This document shows, in pieces, positions 36,957 to 48,100 of a stretch of DNA of 64,000 nt (within the stretch, counting starts at the first letter, position 1; each line of letters starts with the position of its first letter). The translations under genes and the position numbers were made by a program. The notes beneath the pieces are model-generated. The model saw only the letters and a list, made by a program, of their open reading frames with translations. It did not search any database and had not been told where the DNA came from. The stretch lies in the NCBI RefSeq assembly GCF_964340395.1, contig NC_135552.1, positions 27,396,181-27,460,180 of the forward strand. Reading direction: 5' to 3'. The DNA comes from Glandiceps talaboti (Eukaryota > Hemichordata > Enteropneusta > Spengelidae).

Positions 36957-38979
36957 ATGGTGGATTCGGTTAGTAAGTTTTCACCATATATTTGACATCA
37001 GGTGAAATTATTACGCTTTCGACAGGTAGATTATATCAGAGTCAAGTTGAATTTCTTACGTGGATTTTTTGTGTGTGATTTTAAACCGTCATTTCAATTA
37101 TAAATGGTACCGTTTTACGGCTACTGTCTCATAATAGTATGGTTTATTCTCTATATATATGTGAATGTTCATAAAGGCGAAGAAAATCCCACGCACGGCC
37201 CAATTCGCCTCAGGGACCAACTTCCCCGGAAATCAACTTTACTATATAAAAGCGTGTCCCTGGTCCTTTCCAAATAATAAAATGACTTTGAAAGGTCACT
37301 GTCAAGGAAATCGATAATTTTAATTTTCCCACAGAGGTAACATGATTGTCTTTAGAAGCCATTTTGGATTCTAAAATAGCTTGACTTTTTGACATTTTGA
37401 ACTCTTCTTTTAAATGGATGGTGACCCCTGATTAATTCGAACAAAATAACAGTAACAGTTTGATATTTGTATTTCCAAGGCATTATACTACATTAATAAT
37501 AATTGTATTGACTTGTATTTCGACGATTCGGAGTTGTTTGCGGTTTCAAGTTATTTTGAAGGATTGAACCAAGTCGCCTGTCTAGACAGCTGCACAGTCT
37601 ACTATTTTAATAGCGATAACAGCTTTACTCGTGTCGTCATCATCAATCAACAAGTGCTTTGCTACGACAAAATGTCTTGATAAATCCGTCCAAGTCATAC
37701 CTTTACAATTCTGAAAAGAATTCTTTAGAGAAGGCAACATTTGAAGTCACACATCGGATAAGTTTTTAGATCAAAAGTAGATCGTAGAACGACATCGCGT
37801 ATCGTTCAACATCCGAAAAAAAGTAGTCGACCGGATATTTACCGAAGTCCATCATCATCTTGCCCCAAGGATGATAGTATCATGTATCTGTGTAATTGTA
37901 TACGGAATATACAGTTTCAGAACCCTGGATTGCTGATTATTGAACAATTAGATGAAATGTTTTGAAAATGTTGTTTATAAACTGTTTCGTAAACTTATAA
38001 CCCAGGGTTTATTAAATGTATAACAACAGTTGATATGACAGAATTATGTACCACGTGACTAGAAAGTTTAGTCCATAGACCTACGTCAGTAACCCTCTAT
38101 AAACAAGGTCACCACAACCACTGCTTTCATGTGTCGACAACAAAATGCACAATTTTCAAACATCAAATACATGTTATTAATTTTTATAAAATTATAATTT
38201 CACAAAGCAAAATGTAACAACTAACACTGAACATGGTCCGAGACTACACATGTGTATGAGCAAATACACGTACACGCACGTACACACATAGTGCACAGCA
38301 TGTGGACGTACGTCAGATTTTCCTTCCCAATGTACAATATTTGCCTATATCGCTAAATAACTGTCGAAAAGGGGACCGCCTATTCAAATAGAAGAGACTC
38401 CTTCAATAATAATGTATAATTTGATGCAAAAAATACAGGAAAGTTGCATTCCTCCAAACTCGATTCGATTTGTATTCAAGCGTTTATGTGATGTTGAGCC
38501 TTAATAATTAATCTCTGTGTTGTCCGAAGTGATATGTACAGAACGTGATCACTGAGCAATTGCACATATTTTTCAGCTTGTAGAATATTACGATCATAGA
38601 AGACTGAGTCCCCATCCAGAACTGAAACATAGCTATAGTTTACTAGACTGAAAGAAAATGGCAACATATGGTTACAGAGACTGTGGTTCTGGGCTGACTT
38701 TCAGTTTTCTAATTGGAGAAAGAATTTTTTTTCCATCTCTGTGTGCTTTAACTTAGAAATGGCAGGTTCTGAAAGTTGGTATCCAGTTCTCTTTAAATCA
38801 TATAAAAACTAAAAGTTATTTTTAGAGAGCAATTCCGTTGTACTTATTATGAGTACTGTGAATACATATGATTAAACTTATAAGACGTGTACATGTACAC
38901 CGTAATGGCCACCTAACTATAGACGATACATTTACATGAATTATTCTGTATATGTGTATGAAAATTAAGGTTGGTTGAT

Positions 38980-39075
<96 letters not shown>

Positions 39076-39479
39076 ACTATATCATTCTTTTATTTCTGTC
39101 TCTACTTCAGGCGAACATTTCAGGATTGATAGAAAGCGGTCAAGTTAACATGGATGCTAAACATTTTCAGGCGTACTTAGCTGCATCGAATCTAATATTG
39201 GATCACAAACTAGCGGCGAGATTGAAGGCAAGGGATGTGTTACATCATTTACTGCAGTTCAATGCTGTAACCGCGAACGAAGCACACTACGTTGCAACTG
39301 GACCCACAGAAAAAATTCAAACAGATAGATTACTAGCGAAGATGAAAGCTAAAGGAGCACCTGGATACTGGGCTTTAAGATCCGCTATGGAAATGTGTGG
39401 TGCAAAGTATACTGATTTGATAAACGAAATCGATGTAGCCATGCCGCCCCAGTCTCCTGGATTTCAACACGCCTGGTAA
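36957..39479 (+). CDS. Small CARD-domain protein, 2 exons, 126 aa
   Basis: Exon 1 is ATG GTG GAT TCG (36957-36968), followed by donor gttagt; exon 2 is 39111-39479 after tctacttcag and ends in TAA. They join in phase 0 to give MVDSANISGLIESG. Residues about 22-115 fit a caspase recruitment domain: LAASNLILDHKLAARLKARDV..LLQFNAVTANE, then TEKIQTDRLLAKMKAKGAPGYW, matching the family's helix 1-6 pattern (K..LL..L..KG...). No other domain is present, so it would be a CARD-only adaptor or decoy acting in the cytosol by CARD-CARD contact. The stop overlaps a consensus-like donor (ctg|gtaaga), so a longer spliced form cannot be excluded. Confidence 0.7.
38986..39072. repeat. (CT)n run in the CARD intron
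   Basis: About 43 uninterrupted CT units end 38 bp before the splice acceptor of the CARD exon, effectively extending its pyrimidine tract. Confidence 0.97.
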
Positions 39480-39750
39480 GACAGATTTTCACGGTTGACT
39501 GCAAACTTCTATCGGGAACGTTATTCAAGTGACTTCACCAAGATGAACAGGTCACTTACACAGATGGAGAAACAAAAGACATTCAAATGGAGAACACGTG
39601 TTTTGTACATGTCATTCTGTTCCTAACAAACGTGCGGAATTTGGACGTCTATTCTACTGGCGGTATGGTACTCAGCTATGGTACTTTACGACAATTATAC
39701 CATCTGTTACAACAAATTTTAGTGATACACTATATCATGCCATCACAGAT

Positions 39751-39756
39751 AATAAA
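39751..39756 (+). terminator. Poly(A) signal of the CARD gene
   Basis: AATAAA lies 272 bp after the TAA stop, a normal 3' UTR distance. Confidence 0.5.
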
Positions 39757-40463
39757 ATGTTTGACAATAATTGCTCCGCCGTTAATATTATATAATTTCA
39801 TACACTCTATCGCCACGAATATTTCGATGCTTGTGTTTGCACACTGCATAATTTCAGTGTTTCATCACGTGACTGAAAGTTGATTGTTTTGCACTTATAT
39901 TTTTACAATGATTGGAAATTTTCCGTCAATGTTGAACACCTGGCATTACTAAATTAAGAGTATATTTTATGTATTATCCCCAATCCCACATTACGTGGCT
40001 CGCGAATCTGACGAATGTGAAGTAAAGATTCACAAAAGCCTAGTTATTTACGCCGTTGTAATCTTGTATAAATTGTTCAATGGACGTTTCATTTCTTTAA
40101 TTTCGCCCTTCCTTCAAGTTCTCCCACCATGCAGTTCGCCATCATATTTTAGAATTTTCGTTTCGAATTTCTTTTAGTGAATTTCCAAGTGACCATGGTC
40201 ATTTCAGTGACGTCATTACAGCTCACTGTTGAAATTTACCAAGTTTGATGTTAATGTACAATTAAAAAAACTACTCTGTATTTCTAATTAATTTATTAAA
40301 ACATGATTTCCACTATACTATATGCGAGTTCTGCAACTTCATAACTTTACGTACATTTCCATGATTTTGAAGTATTATCGAAGACTTAGTGATATCCAAT
40401 GGTATATAAGAGTGCCAATACGTAAATGAGAATGGATCGTCATTCACGAACAACACCAAATTA

Positions 40464-40464
<1 letters not shown>

Positions 40465-40560
<96 letters not shown>

Positions 40561-40601
40561 ATAATCTGGTAATAACAGCCCATAAAACAAACAGAATATA
40601 A

Positions 40602-40669
<68 letters not shown>

Positions 40670-40716
40670 TTATATTCTGTTTGTTTTATGGGCTGTTATT
40701 ACCAGATTATGGTATA
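40465..40716. repeat. (AT)n run and perfect palindrome with an AT core
   Basis: A run of about 45 AT units (40468-40556) is followed by a perfect inverted repeat: the arm starting taccataatctggtaataac (40555-40606) and its exact reverse complement (ending 40716), separated by a further AT run. The whole 162-bp segment 40555-40716 is self-complementary. No ORF. Confidence 0.97.
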
Positions 40717-40925
40717 TTACCTTGGTTATTACCTTGTTTAATATTTTTGGGTTGCCAGCCTTTTGGCGTCTACAAAACAAAAACGAATGTGTCAATTTGA
40801 ATATAACAGCTGCGCATCTATCATTACTTGCATATTGTATTACCAATCGCTCTTGCTTATGTTTCTACATTAAACTATGTACGTTATGATTGGAATGCGA
40901 CCCAGGATCAGAAATAATTGTCGTT

Positions 40926-41136
40926 CCAGCCACAGTTTGTACTGCGATCGCGAACGCGATCCAATGCATTGGCATCAGGAGTGAGGCTGCTCAAACAACA
41001 GCGCCCCCAGCGTCGTACTCTTAATAAAATCTATTATCGGAAAGTACAAAAACATCCCCACATTAAGCAAAAGAACATTTTAACTGTGCACAATGGGGAT
41101 CCTCGAGTAAAAGTCTTCTCAGTTGACCCATTTTGA
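40926..41136 (+). CDS. Possible orphan 3' terminal exon, basic protein tail
   Basis: After an acceptor-like tcgttccag an open stretch encodes about 70 residues to TGA at 41134: very basic (VLRSRTRSNALASGVRLLKQ, then RRTLNKIYYRKVQKH) and closing with ILTVHNGDPRVKVF. An AATAAA follows near 41200. The pattern faintly recalls the C-terminal part of mRNA-export adaptors such as UIF/FYTTD1, but no upstream exon was found and its phase does not match the CARD exon. It may be a retro-fragment, a real terminal exon of an unseen gene, or chance. Confidence 0.25.
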
Positions 41137-42139
41137 CTTGTCTATTTCTTGTCTGTTAACTGTATACAGGAACCACACGACTTGCATTACTTTGGCCAAA
41201 TAAAAAAAATAGTGTTTCCGATATTCCGATCGACCCTCATTATTTTATTAATGCAAAACGGTATAACAATATTTACTTCTATTTCCCTGTACTACCTTCA
41301 TGCCTTTGCCACATCTGTGGACACTTTTGTGAAAATCGTATGCCAGAGAGAAACCAGGTCTTTGTAGACTATTACCAGCATAACCAGACCATACCACATG
41401 TTCGTCTATACTATACTATACATTCACTTCTTTTACACCTCATTCAACTTTCTCCGAAGTATTGTGACCGACGATAAATCTTGTCTTGGAGTCGAAGTAA
41501 CTTTCAAACAAAATTTAATGTATTAAAAGTACAATAAAATTCCAACTTACCTACCTTATTTTCTCAAGTCATGTTATCGGAAACAAACATTTGTTTTGCC
41601 TTGGGTTATGCACTATGCTATTTTACCTTTGTGTTAGACAAATATTTACCTAGAGATTGTACATTTTGGATTCGACTGTAAGATCTATCTTATCGTTCAG
41701 CCCAAACCAATCTTCTCAGGGCCGTACTGGCTGATAGAGGGACACAACCCCAAGCATCTCGCAGACTAACCTTTGATACCACTAAAAATCTGAGAGTGGA
41801 ATATCAGGAAAGACGTACCAGTGGCAATGCCGATTGACTACATTTGGCAGCAATACAGATGGTACTCCACCATGTACATGTTCCACTAGCAGATCGAGTG
41901 GGAGACTCTGACGAATGTACTTTAAAAAAAAAAAAGTCTATAACCCTAACTTTCTGAGTTGCACTTTATTATAGAAGTGACACAAGTCGTACAAATATAT
42001 GTAGGCATAAATTACTTTCTTTGAAGGCAAAGTTCTTGGAGCCCTCTATACAATGAATTCACACCTGTGTCAATATATGTTACCACACATTTATTTACCA
42101 AGGGGTAGACTCTCTCACCAATCCTCGGGAACATCGCTA

Positions 42140-42480
42140 TTATCTGTTTTGTATGTACCAATATCTACCTCATAGAATATCCTTGTACTGTTGGCCCTCA
42201 TCGACTACATAGGGCTAATCATTTGTTGACGACTGTTATTGCCACAGGTACTCGAATCAATGTGTATGATTTAAAAAAAAAATATGTATGTAAATAAGTC
42301 TTATTTATATACAATACATTTTTTTTCTACACATTGATTCGAGTACCTGTGGTTATTGCAATGGCCCAAGTGGCATCGCAGTAACACGTCAATAAATGAT
42401 TAGCTCTATGAGGTCCACAGTACAAGGATAATCTCGTACAATATTAAGTAATAAATATCGGTACATACATAATAGTCTAA
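42140..42480. mobile_element. Large imperfect fold-back element, about 340 bp
   Basis: The inner arms acaggtactcgaatcaatgt (42245-42266) and its exact reverse complement (42329-42351) flank an A/T-rich loop. Outside them similarity continues, imperfect but collinear: tccttgtactgt against acagtacaaggata, and tttgtatgtaccaatat against atatcggtacatacata. Total arm length is about 150 bp. It resembles a fold-back or MITE-type insertion; no ORF, and the ends are not sharp. Confidence 0.7.
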
Positions 42481-44210
42481 CCTAGAGGGTAAGAACCTGA
42501 TGTGGCTGTAGCACCACTTTACACACTGCCTGTCTTCTCACCATTACTGTGACAGCATGACTGACGGCCAGGAAGGTATTCCTTGTTTGCCACAAGTCTT
42601 TTATACATTTATAGTACTTGTGTTTCTTTGTTCTTTCAGAACACATGTATTGGTTATAATTCATAATCATAAATAAGCAATTCACCCACCACCACCTAGT
42701 TACAGAATAAATATGACAACTAAAAATCAACACAACCAGGAAACTGTTTAAATCCTTATTTACATTTTATTTCATCAAATTTTGCATATTTCCATGAAAA
42801 TCCAAAATCCTGATATATAAGATCTGTGTGTAAACATATTAATAAGATAATTTCCCCTCATACTATGTACATTCAAAAAAAACACACCAGATGAAAATAT
42901 TGCTCACAATATCTTGCAATCAGTCAAATTACTTATCACAAGTATTCACTATCTTCCAAAGTAAGAGTGGATAATGTACTGGTTTATCCGTTGTCTTGTA
43001 CCATGTTGTTATAGGCACTTCTCTATCACAGTACTGACACTTGACTGAAGAACACCACAATATTTCAAGATATACAGTGCACCAAGTATTGTTTTGACAT
43101 TAAAATAAGTGTACAGTACTTCCCTGATTTTGATTTGATCATTGATGTTAAATGATCAAAGTGGCAATGAAACAGACAAAACTAAGACTAGGAAATAAGG
43201 AGTGTGTCCTGTACAGCATGTCATAAATTATCAGTCTAGATCCTATACCTGTCAATGTTCTCCACGATTGCTATCCTCTCCATGGAGATGATTGTAGTGA
43301 TTGTAACACATATAGGAAACCACACTAGTAAATTATATCACCTGCCACTATTTCAAAGTAGGCGTGATGTCATAGAGGATGAGTGGCTATATTCCCCCTT
43401 ACCTATCAGCCCAGATGGTATCTGCAAAGACGGATGACGTGAGGCCTAGATAATGTCACATGAATCTAGAATACCTTGTGTAGGACTTATGAGTAAGTTT
43501 CCCTGTCTCACTGAACTGTGATAACACAGAATATCAGTATCAGTCTAAACACATTCATCTGCTACTAATCATTGCACAAAATTATTCAAATCATAGCAGA
43601 TCACCTGATTCAAATCATAGCAGATCACCAAATAACATGCTTGTCACATACTGTAATCAAGAGCAGTGACTTAAATAGCTTGCATCATAATCAAATTGAA
43701 AGGACAGACACAATGACATTGGAAAAGAATATCAGGTTCATCTAATCATTAGTTGGATGTACAAGTGACATGTGTTCTACAAGTTAGTTCAATTTACCAG
43801 TTATGTTTTTTTGGGGTTGTACATCATATAAAAGATTGCATACTGCAGCAACTATTCTGAAGGTATAAATTTCATACAAAATCACTTAACAATACTAGTG
43901 TGATATGTGTTTCCCATTGTACAACCTTAGCATGTACTAGTAGTGAATATCATACTTTTCTTGTGGCTTACTAACTATTGCTGACATTTTAGCTTTACAA
44001 GCATGAAGGGGTATTGCTTTCAATGGCAAGTTACATCATATTTACCAATAATTGACAAATATGCAACTACCTGTACAGGTACTTTCAACCCAAGTTATAA
44101 AAAATATAGCAATTATAATGATAGAACTGAGTGACAGGCCTCTACAGTCATACTATGTTTCTTGAGAAAAATGTCTACATCTCTTTACCGCAATACTGGT
44201 TATAGATACT

Positions 44211-44216
44211 TTTATT
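44211..44216 (-). terminator. PTTG1IP: Candidate poly(A) signal of PTTG1IP
   Basis: AATAAA on the minus strand about 0.98 kb after the stop codon. A second candidate is at 42766-42771. Vertebrate PTTG1IP also has a long 3' UTR; which signal is used cannot be told. Confidence 0.25.
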
Positions 44217-45191
44217 ATACATATACCCAGTGTCTTACTCTTACTGCCTGGATATAGGTTTGTGGATGGCGATAGTATGGCTTACAGGCCCTCCTAAAGT
44301 CAAGCCCTTTCATTATACCACTCGGTCCACAAAACACATATCCGAGACATAAAGATCCTATACAGTACTGTCACCATTTACACCTCCACTTTAGTCATTC
44401 AGACTATAAAGATTATTACAATATGTGTCAATTTCTGGATTTGATACTTATGATATGCTTGCCAGTTTCTGAATACATAAAATTTGAAGTCTCTATTACG
44501 ACAACTTTACAGATACCAGTGTTGCTGAGTTGGTGGGTTTTGTGTAGCATAGCAACCTGCTGTGACTGCATTTTGTCAAACGTCAACATTACATTGAGTA
44601 TTAAATATCATATCTTAAAATACTATTTATCCCTCCAATATCTAGAAAGGATTACACTGGAAATTTCAAAAAATTACAAAATAAACCTCATCCAAAAATA
44701 TATGTCAGATTAGCAAAAATTTAGGTGATTTTTCTCCCGATTCAGAAGTTGTAGCGAACATTTTGCTAAAGGCAAATTGCACCATGCACAAATAAAAGAC
44801 AATACATAACAGATAAATGGGAAAAGAACAAGATAAATTAGTGATCAAGGTATTTTAAAACTTGAAGTACTGAGAGTTGTTCAAATAATTGATGCTTTCT
44901 TCTCATTTTCCAGTGATCTGACAAAAAACTCTTTTAAAGTGTTGATAAATTTAATATCCATACTTCATATTCTAATATACTCATTGTCCCCAGCATTTAA
45001 CTTTAAAGAAAACTAAGACTCATTTTTTCCCTCCAAAATAAAGTATTTTGTGTAAACAATTAACATCTGGGGTATGTAAATGTCAATAAAACATAAAGCA
45101 TGGTTAGCTAGTCAATGAGACATGTTCTAACAAAGGCCTCTTCTCAAACTATAATGAATAAAGAAAAGGTGTTTCTAAGCTGTCACTCTCT

Positions 45192-48100
45192 TTATGAATT
45201 CTCAAAGCGAGTATATCCACTGTCATCCTTGACTAGGCCTGTTGAGAGAGAAACAATCTTTGATAAGTAAACATTCAGAATTATTTAGTCACACAAATTC
45301 TCAGTATTGAAGTAAATTTAGATGATCACCCATGGTACTTAAGTCTAGTTCCTATACGGTATCATTACGATTTACATCTCCATTCACATAGTCTAGTTCC
45401 TATACGGTATCATTACGATTTACACCTCCATTCACATAGTCTAGTTCCTATACAGTATCATTACGATTTACACTTCCATTCACATAGTCTAGTTCCTATA
45501 CAGTATCATTACCATTTACACCTTCACTCACATAGTCTAGTTCCTATACAGTATCGTTACCATTTTCACCTCCACTCACATAGTCTAGTTCCTATACAGT
45601 ATCGTTACCATTTACACCTCCACTCACATAGTCTAGTTCCTATACAGTATCGTTACCATTTTCACCTCCATTCACATAGTCTAGTTCCTATACAGTATCG
45701 TTACCATTTACACCTCCACTCACATAGTCTAGTTCCTATACAGTATCGTTACCATTTTCACCTCCGTTCACATAGTCTAGTTCCTATACAGTATCATTAC
45801 CATTTACACCTCCATTCACATAGTCTAGTTCCTATACAGTATCGTTAACATTTACACCTCCACTCACATAGTCTAGTTCCTATACAGTATCGTTACCATT
45901 TACACCTCCATTCACATAGTCTAGTTCCTATACAGTATCATTACGATTTACACTTCCATTCACAATGTGGTTTAGTTAGAAACTACGTTGGCATCTAGTC
46001 GGGATGCCAAAATGGTTTCTATCTAAACCAGGAGTGGAACTAGACTAATTGGCATTCAGACTATAAGCACAGGGCAAGCGCCAAATACACATCACAAATT
46101 GTATATCAGTGGCATACCAAATTGGTATTGACAGCACAATGACAAATAACATGTGTAACATCACAGACATTTAATATGTAATGCTCACATAAAAGAGCCA
46201 GGCTGTCACTTATGTCAACATATGATATTTACTCATTCTAATGACCTTTGACCTTGGGTGGAGCAAGTACCCGCTTGACAAAACTGCAATGGTAAGCTAA
46301 CAAACGTCAGATATGAAAACAATGGTCTTACCATATTTCTTTCTGATTTCATCATTTTTGGCTTTGCGTTCAGCTCGTCTGAAATCAAATATAAACACAT
46401 AAATTAAAGGAATTGTTTGACTAGTATGTCTACTTCAACTATTAGGTTATATATACAGTAACTAGTCTGTACAAAAAATAATGTCAATACTCAATACCTA
46501 AAACAAATATATTTATCAATTTGAATATAAGATATATCAATGGTCTAAGAGCACACAAACTCTGCTTACGTACACCCTATGGCCAAAAAAAAAAAAAAAT
46601 CTGGTTCTGGTCAGGGTAAACTTTCTAAAGTGGTGCGAAGACACAAATTTTTTTTTTCTTATTTTTTTTTTTTTTGCAAATAAGTAAATACACATTTTTT
46701 TTGACACTTTACATACTCTGTTCTATCATATTTATCTCTTGAAAAACTTCCTTTTTCTTCGAAGCAGTTAAGGCTTTGTATTTAAGCAGTCTTGGCATGT
46801 AGGGTTGATTTCAGCTGCTTGTTCTCCTGAGTGATATCAGGAATAAATAAGGAACGGGAAAGCAAAAATTATCGGAAAAAAAAAGGATCGACGCGAGGGT
46901 ATTCAGGGCACGCGCGCTGACCAGAACCAGATATATATATATATATATTTTTGGCCTAATCTACCTGTCATCAAGTATTACATTCATAATTGGTGAAGTT
47001 CTGTGTTGGCAACTTAGCAAGGCATTCATAATCTCCAGCTTAGCTACTGAATTCTCTTAAATTTCCAATGACGACAAAACTAACATCAAGGATCTAACAT
47101 TTCTATATGAGAAATATTTCTACAACATTGATGTACACTTATCTTAACTATGTCTAGTACACATTTCTGCCTAGTCTAGATGCTAACATGGTATTGAATC
47201 ATCTTGAGATTCAATGTACATTTGTAGGATAGCACTATGTAATATGTAGTAGTAAGTATTTACATTTACACATTAAAACAGACCAATGACAGGACCTTTC
47301 AGACTAGGATAGCACTATGTAATATGTAGTAGTAAGTATTTACATATTAAAACAGACCAATGACAGGACCTTTCAGACTAGGATAGCACTATGTAATATG
47401 TAGTAGTAAGTATTTACATATTAAAACAGACCAATGACTGAACCTTTCAGACTAGGATAGCACTATGTAATATGTAGTAGTAAGTATTTACATATTAAAA
47501 CAGACCAATGACTGAACCTTTCAGACTAGGCTATTTCTACTTTCCATCTCCTTACCTTTCTTCTTGTCTCATTTTCCTTTCTTCCTTTTGACGTTCAAGT
47601 TTAGCATCTTCTTTGGCATATCTACATATGAAAGTAAACAGAATATCACATCAACAATTCACATAAAGTCTTCTTTTTTCATTCAATGTTCCAAACAAAC
47701 AAACAAACAAACACAGTACAGACATATTTTAAAAGACTTATTTTATCATTTGCACTAGAAATTGCATGGGAGTATTAAATGAGAAAAGCTTGTAATGTTG
47801 GGTGAGGATGCATGTGAAAATTACCAACATTGTTTTAAATTGTGTTGAACCAAACACATCAGAATAAAAATGTTGACATTGACTTACTTTCTCTTATTAC
47901 TCCCTTTACAGCAGCAGCAGTATACACAGCAACAAGAACAGCTAATAAGAATAACCCCGGCTATAACACCCATAGATATCAACAAAGCTTCAAAGTTCAC
48001 TGTAATAAAGAAACACGCATATCAAATTTCCTACAAACAATACTGGAAAATACACATGCAACAGATGTGTTTTTACATTGTTTTTGCAAATCCCTTCCAC

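Larger units (their letters stand above)
41137..45191. other. Intergenic and likely 3' UTR of PTTG1IP; no other gene seen
   Basis: AT-rich with no supported exon. Minus-strand poly(A) signals (tttatt on the plus strand) at 44211-44216 and 42766-42771 would give 3' UTRs of about 1.0 and 2.4 kb for the PTTG1IP gene. A relic of the 48-bp unit family (atcctatacagt..ccatttacacctccact) lies at about 44353-44400. Confidence 0.45.

Noticed and set aside
41700-41940. Less AT-rich stretch that could hide an exon
   Set aside because: No frame on either strand is open across it with splice sites, and no motif is visible.
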